64,000 nucleotides of DNA from Pilatotrama ljubarskyi (Eukaryota > Basidiomycota > Agaricomycetes > Polyporales > Polyporaceae): contig MU277671.1 of assembly GCA_022385805.1 (NCBI GenBank), positions 628,808 to 692,807 on the forward strand. The letters run 5' to 3'. Below are positions 1 through 11,065 of the stretch, piece after piece (within the stretch, counting starts at the first letter, position 1; each line of letters opens with the position of its first letter). The notes under the pieces were generated by a model. The model saw only the letters and a program-made list of their open reading frames with translations. It was not told where the DNA came from and searched no databases. The position numbers and the translations under genes were made by a program.

Positions 1-842
1 GCCAGAGCCCCCGAGGCAGAGAGGGCGGAGGAGGTCTCGAACGACTGCTTGCCCCTGCCTGAACGGGCAGACTCGTTGCTCGGGCGCGACTCGCTGCTAG
101 GCTTGGACAATCCCCACCCTTTCTTGCCGGCATCGCCTTTCTTCTTTGAACGCTTCGAGGGTTCGTCGAGGCTGTCTCGAGGGAGCTCGTCTTCACCTTC
201 CTCTTCCCAAGGCGCCGGGGAGTGGAAGCGCATTTTCGGGCCGTACATGCTGATGCGGGGTACCTCCTCGTCGCCCTCGTCGTCCGGGGAGGAATCCTCG
301 CCGTCGTGCATGCTGCTGTACTCTGCGGAGGAGCGGGGGTCGTCTTCGAGGTCCAAGCTGCTGGCGGTGGGAATGTTGAGACGCTCCCTATCCGAGATGG
401 GAGAGCGGGGCTCGGCGAGGGACGGGCTATACATTTGAGGGCTCTGGGGGAAGCGGAACGCCTGGACGTTGCCGTCGAGCGCAGATCTGTCGGAGGGACG
501 GGGGGAGAAGTGCGGGTGGCTATATACAGAGGGGGAGTCGGAGAACTCTGAGAGGGAGGGAAAACGGCCGTGGAGGTCTGCGCGGGCCGCACGCTGGTCG
601 AGGAGGAGCCTGACATGGTCGTCGCGAGCACGGAGGTCGACGGGAGAGTTCATGACGTTCATGAGGCCGCCGACCGCGGCGGGGAGAGAGTCGGGGAGGA
701 GGAGGAGGGGAAGGAGCGTATCGCGGAGGTGAGAGACGTCGACGGCCGCGGGGGAGGCGAGGGCAGCTTGGGACTCGGACGAACGCAGTTTAGCTCGGTC
801 CGGCAAACACAAACCAACAAACACCCGGTTCCGTTCGCGCAT
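1..842 (-). CDS. Unrecognised serine-rich protein, 5' part only (runs off the window)
   Basis: An open frame of 280 codons begins with ATG at 842-840 (MRERNRVFVG) and stays open to base 1, so the C-terminus lies outside the window. Residues from about 40 to 70 are hydrophobic and leucine-rich. After that the protein becomes low complexity: Ser/Pro/Asp/Glu-rich, with an acidic cluster (EDSSPDDEGDEE) and a Lys-rich stretch (SKRSKKKGDAGKK). It looks intrinsically disordered, with many possible phosphorylation sites. No catalytic motif is visible and I do not recognise the family. No in-frame ATG occurs just upstream. An AG immediately before the ATG could be a splice acceptor, so an additional 5' exon cannot be excluded. 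It is divergent from CGR1 across about 750 bp. Confidence 0.6.
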   Translation of the reverse strand, partial: MRERNRVFVGLCLPDRAKLRSSESQAALASPAAVDVSHLRDTLLPLLLLPDSLPAAVGGLMNVMNSPVDLRARDDHVRLLLDQRAARADLHGRFPSLSEFSDSPSVYSHPHFSPRPSDRSALDGNVQAFRFPQSPQMYSPSLAEPRSPISDRERLNIPTASSLDLEDDPRSSAEYSSMHDGEDSSPDDEGDEEVPRISMYGPKMRFHSPAPWEEEGEDELPRDSLDEPSKRSKKKGDAGKKGWGLSKPSSESRPSNESARSGRGKQSFETSSALSASGAL

Positions 843-1592
843 CCTCCCAGCATCTGCATCAGACCCCGCGCAGGGCCACGTCCGTACACGGCTTAGGTTT
901 GCTGCTTATCAGAACACTCGCAGCGGATGTGGCCCCTTGCGTCCAGCTGCGCGCACGGAACCAAAACGCGCCCCGTCGCTGCACCTCCACGAGCGTGCAC
1001 GCGAACGTTCATTCGTCTCTCACAGCCTGATCAACGTCCGCCACAACGATGAGCCAGAGGCGCAGCGGTCGATGTGGACGAGAGATGCGGATGCGTCCAC
1101 ATTTGGAAGTGAATGCACCCATGAGAACGGGCGAGCCGCTGCGAAGACATGCGAAGGCTCTCAGAGCATCCTTCTGCAGATGAGCGCCGTGCTGGGCCCT
1201 GGCATGCTGTGATATTATCATCACTGAGAACACGCACAACAGCTTCCACAGCCGCTCTCGAGCCAGTCCAACGCATACAGTCGTCGCAGTCGCCGACCAC
1301 CACGCCCTGCTCGAACTCGGGAGAGTCAACTTGGGAGCGGATTCAAAATGCAAGCGACGTGTTCCCGTAGCGCCACAACTCGTCTCCTATGATCCCGCCG
1401 GCCTCCTATCAAGATCTCCCCCGCTGCCACGTGTTGCCCAGATCGTCGATCCCATCTGGGAAAACTGACCCGGCGGGCGCCTCTTCCCTCCAGTCCACAA
1501 CAAACGCCCGCGCACGTTCTCCAAGTCGTCCGCTCATCCGACGCCATCTGCCCGTCCCCGCCTCCAATTCCGGCCACCTGCTCTCACTCGCC
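843..1592. promoter_or_regulatory. Divergent intergenic region between the partial gene and CGR1
   Basis: Seven hundred and fifty bases separate two divergent start codons. Several short open frames cross this stretch, but none has family resemblance, codon bias or splice signals that I trust. Pyrimidine-rich tracts just before 1593 fit a fungal 5' leader. I assign it as a shared promoter by position only; no specific factor site is claimed. Confidence 0.4.
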
Positions 1593-2222
1593 ATGTCCGA
1601 GGAGCTCACCACCGTCATCGTCACCGACACTCCTCCCTTGGAGACGATCAGCACGCCTGCCGGCGAAATGCCCGTGGTGCCTCTCGCGCATACCTCTGGT
1701 GGCCGGGTTTCAGGCAAGGCATGGAAGGTGCCCAAGTCCGCCACAGTGTGCGTTTTCGCTCGCTAGTCCAATCCGCATAGCAACCGCTGACAGCCCGCAT
1801 ACACAGGCGGTCTCATCTCCCTGAGGGCGTAAAGACCAAGAAATGGGAGGAGCGCATGCAGAAGACAAGGAAGGAGCAGGCCATCAAGAAGCTCGAGGAA
1901 GAGCTCAAGCAGGAAAAAGCGGACGAGATCAAGCGGTGCGCACATTCGCCTTCCCTCACCGTCGTGGCACGCCCGTACTCACCGAACGCGTCGCACAGGC
2001 GCAAAGAGATCACGCTCGAGCGCAAGAAGGCTGCTGAAGAGCGGCGCAGACTCGAAGAGGCGAAGGCGAAGGTGCGTTCCCCTCCGCTTCCCGCAGCGTT
2101 CTCGGCTGTCCGTTGCTACGCGATCGTCTGACTCACACCTCCGGGGAACCCGCCAGATGGGTGCACGGAAAGCTGCCAGGCTCGCTCGCAAGATGGGCCG
2201 CACAAAGAAAATCAACCATTGA
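1593..2222 (+). CDS. CGR1: rRNA-processing protein Cgr1
   Basis: Small, highly charged nucleolar protein needed for processing of 27S pre-rRNA and 60S subunit assembly (known from yeast). Four exons give 140 residues: 1593-1747, 1807-1935, 1999-2071, 2157-2222. The donors are GTGCGT or GTGCGC and the acceptors are CAG. The protein starts MSEELTTV. It carries the family core GRVSGKAWKVPKSATVRSHL at about residues 37-56, continues with a Lys/Glu-rich helix (KTKKWEERMQKTRKEQAIKK), and ends with the typical tail ARLARKMGRTKKINH. The length matches the family. The only weak point is the N-terminal 35 residues, which are poorly conserved in this family. Its 3' end converges on VPS18. Confidence 0.95.
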
Positions 2223-2729
2223 CCTCGTACGCTGCGGGCCCAGGGGATACGATGTCGTCCTGCCCGTCTTCCCCGTCGACCCGTCGAAATTTTCCCCAGC
2301 CGTCCGTGCCGTCACCTCACCCCCTGAATGGATGCCCCGCGGGGAATGTCGAGCAAGCGCATCTACAAATATGCGTAGGATCGAAGCTTCGCATGGCTCA
2401 GCATACGTATCTCGCACCCTCGAGAGGCTAGGACACGGCAGGGTGGGAGTCAGAGCTCGCTCCGAGCTGTCCGCAGTGCGTCAGTGGACGTCAGCACTGC
2501 TTGTGAGCCGCCACTTGGGGTGCTGCGTGGTTGTCGCACGGTAGCGGGGATGTCATGTCGCGTCGTCGAGATTAATCAAGTCGTATCCTAGTACGATGTA
2601 TCAATCATCGGTTGACCACAGCTGTCCAGTGCAGGCGGATGCTTAACGGAGAGCTGCAGCGGCGCAGGTATACAGTGTACTATCACCTTGAACGACAGCA
2701 AGTCTAGATCCAGCAACCGCACGCGATAC
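2223..2729. other. Convergent 3' intergenic space, CGR1 / VPS18
   Basis: About 500 bases lie between two stop codons facing each other. They presumably hold both 3' UTRs and polyadenylation signals. I see no gene here. One long open frame that enters from 2688 runs antisense through the VPS18 coding region and is a shadow. Confidence 0.5.
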
Positions 2730-5700
2730 TCACAAGTCCCAACTCGCATCCACCTCGCCCGGCTGCACGAACGGCTTGTCCAGCCCCGCGATCACGCTCT
2801 CGCACATCGGGCAGTTCGCTGCGAGCACGTCCTCGAGCTCCTTGCGCATCCGCTCCGCCTTCTCCGCATCCTTCTCCCCCGCGTCCCGCTTCGCCCCGCC
2901 GCCGCCCAGCCCGATGCCCGGGATCCACCCCGCGGGCGCGGTGACGAGGTTCGCCAGGGCGTCGGGGATGATCAGGTCGCGCAAGCGGTCGCCCGCGGAG
3001 AGCACGCTCCGCCCGAACGCGTTTGCGCCGCCGCGGCCTGGGCCGCCTTGCGAGCCGAAGTTCGCGGAGAGCAAGGTACGTTGCGTGCTGGGCTGACGGC
3101 CTGTGTGCGCCGCCGCCGGGATCAGCGACGGGTTCGTGATGGCGGCGCGGTCGATCCCGGTCGTCTGGGACGTCTTCATGAGCTCGGTCTGGAGCGCGAG
3201 GATGCGCCGCAACGCGTGCGCGGGCAGGAACTCCTTCGTCTGTCAATGACCAAGACGCGTAAGCGTCGGACAGTCAGTCAACCGCAGAACCGAATAGACG
3301 CCGCTAGGCGGGGGTCGACGCACCAGTCCGATGAGGCAGTCCGCGTGGAACGTGTGGTGGCACGGGAAGACGTAGAACTGGCGCGCCATGAGCGGGAGCG
3401 CGCACGCGGAGCAGCGCTCGTGCGCATCGAGCGTGATGAAGCGCTTCTGCAGCGCGGCGATATCCTGCTTGATCGCCTCCGCGTTCTTCGTCGCCTCGTC
3501 CATCTCCGCCTTGAGCGCGTCGATGTGCGCCGAGTAGCCTTCGAGCGCGGTGCAGATCTCCTCCTTGAAGTCGTCGATCACGACAAAGTCTGGGAAGAAC
3601 GGGAGGATGTCCTCGATCTTGAGCAGGTCGGTGTTCTCGAGGAACCGCATTGCCCTGCGTCGGTCGTCTATCTGTCAGCACCGTGCGTGGCAAGCGGGAA
3701 CGGTAGAGATGGAGAAGGGGAGCGTACATCTTGATGTCCTGCTTGTCCTGCACGACGTACTTCGCAATTTTCAGCCACAGCTTCTTCCGAAGCTGATCGT
3801 CGTCCTCTGGCATGTCCGCGTTGATCTTGGCGAGCTCCAAGTCTCCCTTCTCGAGGGCGAGGTCGACGCTGTTCTCCCACAAGCCCATCTTGGAGTAGAT
3901 GTGCACGCAGGGCTGCGTTCGGCCGCCCTGCTTGCAGAGGCGAAGAGCGTAGTCCAAGTCATAGTACGGCTTTCCTGTGAGCGGATCTGACGGGGCCGTG
4001 GAAAGGAACCGCAACAAAGGCCCGTCATCTTCTGGGTGATTCTGGGAGGAGGTAGAGGTGGTTTGCGGAGTGCTTGCGTAGAAGGTGATCATGAGGTTGT
4101 GGATGGTCGGAGAGGTATTGCCCTGCTCAAAGATGACATGGTTCAGATATCTCACAGCATGGTTTGGTGATAGAGGATCCCGGGGCGCGTGCTGTAACCT
4201 GAGGAGAGCAGGGACGAGACGGAGAGGGTCGAGTGCGCGTTGCCGCAGCCAGGAGTCGACGGTCTCTTTGGGAGCTTGCCGCATGAGCACGGGCGCGAAG
4301 CGGTAGTACAGTTCCAGGTTGGACTGTGCTGCGGTGATCAGAGAGGTGCGCCGTGCGTGTACGTGGAAGCACTGACCTGTCGGTTGATGACATCGATCGC
4401 CTTCGTCCACTCCTCCTCCATGACCCAATGCTCGACTACCCGCTCATAGTCGCCGATGACCATAGCGTAGTGGAGGTACATGTCTGTTCGACCATGGCCT
4501 TGGATTAGCTCGTACACCGTCCGTGGATCAAGGTTCGCCTGTGATATCTTCAATGAACGCCCACAGTCCATGGTGGCGTGCGCTCGCATACCTTGTACGT
4601 CTCAAAGAAGTGTCGCAGATCGTCTTCCAAGATAGCGCGTTCGGCCAATAGGTTGTCGACGTCTTGTGAAACGGACTCCGACGCGACCAGGTCATCAAGT
4701 TCGTTGCATTTGCTGAGGTAGAACTCGACCAGCCATGTTGCCAACATCATCCGTTGTGAGAGGTCCTATGACAGGTCAGTCGGCGAACCACTCGTCAAAA
4801 GAGGGGCAGGATAGCGCACCGTCTTCCGTGTACGCTCCAGACGCGAGATCAAGTACGACCGTAGGGCATCCCGTTCGCCCGCATCAAGGAACTTCAGAGT
4901 GACCTCCTCGAACGGTACCGAACACTGCGCATAACATTGCGCCGCTTGGAAGTACCGCCCCTCATTGAAGAACGCCTTCGCTTGCGCCGACATGATCTGG
5001 TCTCTCTGGCTAGCACTCTGTCGGAATGTCAAAATCGGTCGCTCCGCAATGCATGCTTGGACGGCTTACGTTGGCGTAGTGGAGAGCGGCGTCGTACTTC
5101 CCTTGCTCGAGGAAGATCTTCCAGACGTCGCGGTGTTCGTTGCTGACACCAATCTCCCAGATGGCTTGGTCCGTGTATACCCAGTAGGTCTTGCGGACAG
5201 GGTCTGACGTTAGCCCGCGTACCTGCTCGTTGGGTTTCTGCACGACTACCTTAGTGAGGAGCGAGTATGTGTGAGCGGGATTCCTACCAGCGGCAGCAGC
5301 TCCTCGTACGCGAGCTGTTCGTTGAGGTTCGAGATGCCTAGGACACGGTCCCGGTACAGCAGCAGGAAGTGGAACTCGGTCAATGCCATCGACACCGGAA
5401 TGTTGCCGCTTTGCGAAGAGACCGGAGGATAGGGTAGGAGTTCGGCACTGTCGATGAGTTCGTCGGTCTTTGACTCGAAATCCAGGTTCCCGTGGTATAT
5501 GCCGGCCGCTACAATATCTCAGCGGGAGCAGCATAGAGGCGTATCGAGTGATAGCCTACCGTTCATCCATGCGACAATTTTTGGCAATGAGTACGCTTGG
5601 TCTGCGTTTGGGCTGTAGACGTGCAGCTCAGAGTAGTCGACATTCCCAGGCAACTCAACAATCTCTTCGCAATGTCAGCTGTGCGTACATGGCATGTATG

Positions 5701-6641
5701 GCAAGCAGGCCAACCTACTTGGTGCAGTCTCGCCGAAGAAAGCGGTAAAGACTCGCCCCCCTTCTTCGGAACGTCGGGCAGGTTTGCCCACAAACTCGTA
5801 GATTCGCGTAGGTGTAGTGGCCAGGACCAACGCCCACTTGGGGTCTACGGGCGGGAACATGTCGTATTTCAGGCCAGTGACTGGATGGCGCTCCGGAAGT
5901 GTGTAGACAGGCTGAAGATATCTCTCCTGGGACTTGAAGAAGTCTTCCTCGGCATCGAGCACGGCTTCGTAGATAGTCCCATTCCTTGCGCCCACCAATA
6001 TCTCCCGAGTCGAGGTAGAATGAGATGACGACAGGAGAGCAGCCTTGTTCCAAGCCACGCTCTCGATGACCATCTTGAAGCCCTTGAGCTGCTTAGGCTT
6101 CTTCCACCCTCGGTAGAAGTACCAGTTCTCGCCCTGCAGCGACGTCACTAGCAGGTGCCGACCGGAGGGATCTAAGAAGAGTTTGTGGATGGCGAACTCG
6201 TTCGGCTTCCGGGGTATCTGTATGCGGATGAACTGCTCGGCGCGTGAGAGCTCGATCTCAATGATGAGGTTGTTGGCAAGACCCATGAACAGCGAGTCCG
6301 AGGAGACGACGAGGGAGACGAGGGGAGCGGAGAGTGGACATTGTACTTCCCCGAGCTGGAATATTGGCGCTGCGGGCGGGGCTACGTCCGTTGGGTCCTG
6401 GGCTCATATTCAGGCATGGACACGAGCACGATGCAGTAAAGCCGCTCACCTGGAATACGTCCGCACGATTGTCGTCTTGGTCATATGGTGAGGGCTCAAA
6501 TCCCTCATACTGGACTGTTGGGAGAGAACCGCGAGGATGTGCCGAGTCTGGTCCCGGAGCAGAAGGGTGTTCTACATCTGCCAATACGAGCGTCAGTAGA
6601 GATAGCGAATGCTGTGTGTTTCACAGACAGTCGTCGAACAT
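2730..6641 (-). CDS. VPS18: Vacuolar sorting protein Vps18 (Pep3), HOPS/CORVET core subunit
   Basis: Core subunit of the HOPS and CORVET tethering complexes, which act on endosome and vacuole membranes (family knowledge). The gene is split by many short introns, giving about 1000 residues. An initial 13-nt exon at 6641-6629 (MFDD plus one base) joins after a 51-nt intron to an exon starting at 6577. The N-terminal third is the Pep3/Vps18 beta-propeller (for example RHLLVTSLQGENWYFYRGWK and ILVGARNGTIYEAVL). The middle is helical clathrin-repeat material (YALRLCKQGGRTQPCVHIYS). The C-terminus is a RING-H2-like domain, C-x2-C with PCHHTFHADC, split by an intron, and closes with CPMC and the tail VDASWDL. 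The stop TGA at 2730-2732 lies inside a GTGAGT string, so a small extra exon is conceivable. Divergent from NRDE2. Confidence 0.93.
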
Positions 6642-7066
6642 TGCGCGCCAGGATGCTGTAGACTAGGATGCCAGTACGCCGGAGACAGGCTCAGAGGTAA
6701 GTCAGTTGGACGAGGGTATGTTCGATATCGCGGCAGAGTCTTTCAGGCCAATTCACACAGTCAGACCAGAGCAAGCCAGTGCGGCAGAAAGCAGAGTTGG
6801 TACCGCCAGCCCGCAGCCTCGAGGGAGTAGTGGGTGTGTTCACAGTCGATACGCGTCCGACGCGCTGGGCCGGGGAATGCGAGCGCCCATAATGCTCGTA
6901 GCACGTGGCTTGACGCCGAGCGCTAAGCGAGGGCACTGAGCATCATGTACGCATTCTGAGGCTCAACTTCCTCGAGCAGTACTTGTGTGTCTGGGCGGAG
7001 GGCCAGGATTCAGGCAACGCAGTGCTCGGCTGGAACATTCACACCGGATATACTTGCTTTGAGAAT
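6642..7066. promoter_or_regulatory. Divergent promoter region VPS18 / NRDE2
   Basis: About 425 bases separate the two start codons. An in-frame upstream ATG for NRDE2 at 6983 would add 28 residues with no resemblance to the family, so I place the start at 7067. No specific binding site is asserted. Confidence 0.4.
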
Positions 7067-10000
7067 ATGGCGGCACCATCCTTCTCCTCGTTCCCGTCCT
7101 TTACTACGTTCCCCGATCTCGACCCCGGACCCAGTACGCGCAAGTCCACTCCCGCGGAGGACAAGGAGAAGGACAAGAAGCACCGCAAGAAGAACGGACG
7201 AGACGATGACCAAGATTCAGATGGGGAACGCACGAAGAGGAAGCATAAGCACGACAAGCATAGCAGACGCGAGGACGAGGACGACCGGGACAGGCATCGG
7301 CACAAGAGCTACGGCAGGAGTGACGATGAGCGCAGGAAAGCCGAGGAAGACCGCCGCTATACGCACGATGATTCGGAAGTCTCCAGCTTGAGGGAGGGCG
7401 CAGACCGCTTACTGTACTTCACGGACCGCAAGGGCGACCCGCTGAACGTGCGGTACGGTGGCTTACACGCTGGGGACGTTCCCAAGTACAAGCTCGTAGA
7501 CTGTAAGTACGGTGGACTCTTATGTAGCGACAACTAACGAAGCCTAAGGGCGGAAGGTCCTCGGCCTCAGTCCTGCCCTCTCCGTCGTGTACCGCGGCCG
7601 CGGGGGCGTCGAAGTCGGGCTGCCCGGAAGGCGGAGGGTAAGCACCATCGTCCCTTTAGATAGGTTCTCACTAAGATGACATCTGTGAACAGATGCCAGA
7701 GCTCACAGACTCGAGTGCGCGCCGCATGCTTGCCGCCGGCCCCAAGCGCAGGCTGCTCGCCTCTTCCGAGGACCGATTCAAGTACCAAGAAGAGGACGGG
7801 TTCCTGCGCATCACGACCAACCGTCCGCGCCAGGATGATCAGTCATACCGCGAGATCGAGCTCAGCAAGCAGCACGATCCAGACTCGGACGCACCGGAGT
7901 CCTCTGCGGAGAGCGAGAGTTCAGACGACGACTCCGATACGACGCCGATGACGTCCTTGCAAGCCACGCTCAAGGAGCTCGAAGAGAGGCTCACCGCGAA
8001 GCCGGACGACATCACAGCATGGCTCTCGCTGCTGTCGCACACCCTGACCACAGTCCCCACCACGACCAAAAATGCGACGAAGGCTCGTGCGGAGATCACC
8101 ATCTCCGTGCTCTCCCGCGCATTGAGTTCGCACCCAAGCAACGCCCGCTCGAAGATCCTGCGCCTGAAGTACATCAAGGCAGGCGAGGAACTCTGGCAGG
8201 AGGACAAGCTCAAACAGGAGTGGGAAGAAGCGGTCAAGGTCGATGACGTCGAGATCTGGATGGCGTGGCTGGACTGGAGAGCTCGCACTACTACTGGCAT
8301 CTCGACGACCCTAGCGGACGATGCCAAGAAAGCTGTAGACGCTCTGGCCTCACAGAACGACGAGATCGGGCAGCTCAGGGTTCTCTGGAGGGTGGCGGTC
8401 GCCCTCCGAGATGCAGGTCAGCATAGAATTGGGCCATTTGTGAAGACATGCTGACAGTGAACCAGGGTACGCGGAGCGCGCAAACGCGCTGTTCCAAGCA
8501 CAAGCAGAAATGTGAGGACTGGTAGCTTTCGCTCTTATGACTATATGCTTATCTGGATCGTAGCTTGTACTACGCGCCGCCCACCACATCATCCAGACCA
8601 TTCGAGGAGCAACTCGACAGCCTCGAAGAATTTTGGGATTCAGAAGTGCCACGAATGGGCGAGCCGGGTGCGATAGGCTGGGCAGCCTGGGAAGCCTCCA
8701 ATCGCCCAGACCAACCCCCACCAACTCCCAATAAGCCCCCCGGCCTCGACCCCCGCATATCCGACCCATACTCCAGATGGGCAACGTCCGAGGCTCAAGC
8801 TGACCGCATTCGTGCACTCTCCCTGCGCTCCACGGACGAGGACGACAGCGCCGACCCATATGCAGTCGTGCTCTTCTCCGACATCCGGCCCTTCCTCCTC
8901 CCTGTCCGCTCCGAGCGCGCCAAGGACGTTTTCCGCCGCATATGGCTCGCGTTCACTGGCCTGCATGTTCCCGGCTTCCTCTCTTCGCTATCGGAGAAGC
9001 CCCAGGAAAACACGGACGACCGCTGGGCGTACTCGCACTTTGCTAGCCCCGCGTACCTCGCGTCGATCTTCCCTTCTGACGCTGGTGTGAAGCGCATCAC
9101 TGCGGACGCCCACGCGGGAGTCCTAGTTGGGCGGGAGCGGGAGTTTGGGAGCGGCTTCGGACCCGTCAAGAGCTGGGGATACGGTACGATTGAGCCTTTT
9201 GATAGCCTGGGAACGGGTAGGTGGACGATGTGGACGAGTGAGGACGTCCAGGGCGTCGATCCCAACCTTGCGCGGGAGATTTTCAAGCAGTGCCGGATAC
9301 CGGGCGAGGATACGGACTGGGACGTAGTTAATCTCGCGTTCGAGGCTGCTATCAGTCTGAAGGGGTATGTTGTTTCAATATCATTGCACTGCCGTACTGA
9401 TTAGGCCCTAGGGCCCTGAAGGTGTCCAAGACGTTGCTCGCCAGAGCGCGGGATTCTCCGCAGCACTGGGCTGCACACGCCCGGATGGAATGCCTTCGCG
9501 GGAGGCACGACGACGCTCGCAAGGTTTACCAAACGGTCTTGTCCTCTTCGTCCCAGCACCGCCCGGGGGAAGGCGCGATGTGGTGGGACTGGGCGCAGAT
9601 GGAGTGGCTCGCTCGCAACGAGGACGCGGCACTGCAGGTCATCATACGCTCTTCCGGAGTTGTCGGCTCTGGTGGTATCGCGGTGCTCAAGGCGAAACGG
9701 CACTTTGAGAACCTCCTGATGACGGATCTGCTCCGCGTGCATTGGAAGGAACGCGCGCCGTGGATCAAGATGGCCGCGCTTCTCGAGCTGCTGACGTCGT
9801 CGCCCCAGTCCGCGATGTCTTCATTTGACTTCTACCTCAACGCGCTCGAAACTGGGTCGCCTGCACACGAAGGCCTGACTGTGGCTGCGCTGACGCTGCT
9901 TTACAACCACTCGGTCGTCCTCAAGAATCCGACGCCCCCCGCACTGCTTCGGGAACGGGCCGAGCGCGCGATTGAGGAATACCCGAGCAACACGGCTGTG

Positions 10001-10701
10001 CTGGGGGTGTTCCTCGAGGCCGAGAAGGGGCAGGGCATTTGGGGACGCGTCCGGGCCATGTTGGGCGAGACCGCAGCGGATGGGACCGGGAGAGAGAAGG
10101 GAGTCGCGAGGCGAGTCGCGGAAGTATGGGTGGCGGGATGGGAGAAGGGCCGCTGGGAAGCGGAAATTGAGCGCACCCGAAGCGGGCTCTCTGCAGCAGC
10201 AGAAGACGAGAGGCGAGTTCTCCGTACGCTCTCACAAGTCGCGCGATATGCTGACACGTCGGAATGCTCAGAACGCGGGGGAGCGCGGTGCTATGGAAGC
10301 TGTTCGTCGCGTTTGAGCTCAGGGCGGGGCAGCCGGAGCGGGCGAAGAAGCTTCTGTTCCGGGCGGTGGGGGAATGTCCGCTGGTGAAAGGTGCGTAATG
10401 AACATGCGATGCACTCTGCACTCTCCGTTACATGCCACACAGCTGTTTACGATCTCGGACTACAGAATTGTACCTGCTCGCATTTGGCCCATTGCGAGGC
10501 TCGTTCAGCGCGCGGGAGCTGAACGAGTGGGCGGACACGATGGCGGAGCGCGGGGTGCGGATGCGCGTGGGGCTGGACGAGGTCGTAGGAGAATGGAGAG
10601 ACAATGCGGTCGCGCGACGCAGGGCAGACGACGAGGACGGGGGCTCTGAGGACGAGATTGAGCGCCAGGCGCGGGAGCTCCGGCGTCTAATGCCGTACTA
10701 G
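7067..10701 (+). CDS. NRDE2: NRDE-2 family nuclear RNA surveillance protein
   Basis: In other organisms NRDE-2 proteins associate with the Mtr4 helicase/exosome and the spliceosome, and act in nuclear RNAi in nematodes and heterochromatin RNA surveillance in fission yeast. Here a Lys/Asp/Arg-rich, disordered N-terminus (residues 20-115) leads into the NRDE-2 signature: a short FTDRKGDPLNVRYGG segment, KLVDWRKVLGLSPALSVVYR across the first intron (7503-7548), and KRRLLASSEDRFKY. It is followed by HAT/TPR-like helices (ITAWLSLLSHTL, VEIWMAWLDWRARTT, EFWDSEVPRMGEPGA, WAAHARMECLRGRHDDARK). The C-terminus reads LWKLFVAFELRAGQPERAKK and LYLLAFGPLRGSF. The frame near 10213-10271 is restored only by an intron with a GC donor (GCGAGT...CTCAG, 59 nt). 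The last intron is 10391-10465. Total is about 1050 residues. Confidence 0.9.
10213..10271 (+). other. Probable GC-AG intron in NRDE2
   Basis: Reading straight through changes the frame: the upstream frame ends at a stop near 10387 and loses the conserved helical repeat, while the next frame encodes LWKLFVAFELRAG without a link to upstream. Removing 59 nt from GCGAGT (10213) to CTCAG (10271) joins GAG-AG to A-ACG-CGG and gives EDERTRGSAVLWKLFVAFEL. A CTGAC branch point lies 18 nt or so before the acceptor. No GT donor nearby gives the right phase. A sequencing or assembly frameshift is the alternative. Confidence 0.75.
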
Positions 10702-11065
10702 TCATGTGTATACAGTTGTTTGTACATGGTGTTTGTGCGCCTGGGCCGTGTGGAGACGCTGCTTTACAGACAACACACTGCATCCTCACGCTCGCTCCCT
10801 CCAGCCATCGCTGTTTGCTCTCTCCCCCCATCCGGCCTCTGCTTTTTCTGCAGCCCCTCCCCCGGCCTCGACCAGCTCTAGAGTTTTCTGTCTGGCCTGG
10901 TTCTGCTCTTTCTCTCGCCAGCCTTTTCACCAGCATCCGCCACCTATGCTCGGCCAATAAGTCATTCCGCTCTTTCCCACCATCTCCAATCCTACCGACA
11001 GCCCTTCCTAATCTCTGCCTGTATACCGGCGTAATACTGTGCACTACCTCTATTGTCCTACCACC
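10702..11065. promoter_or_regulatory. Intergenic region upstream of BYR4
   Basis: A 364-base gap in a tandem (+) pair. From about 10790 the strand is strongly pyrimidine-rich (C/T runs), as is usual for fungal promoters and 5' leaders close to the transcription start. No gene is seen. Confidence 0.4.

Noticed and set aside
2704..2732. Extra final exon of VPS18 using the GTGAGT at its stop codon
   Set aside because: The frame stops cleanly after a family-typical tail (VDASWDL), and no downstream exon shows conserved sequence.
2688..3734. Long plus-strand frame of 348 codons across the VPS18 3' part
   Set aside because: It is Arg/His/Ala-rich and exactly antisense to the well-conserved VPS18 RING and helical region, as expected in GC-rich DNA.
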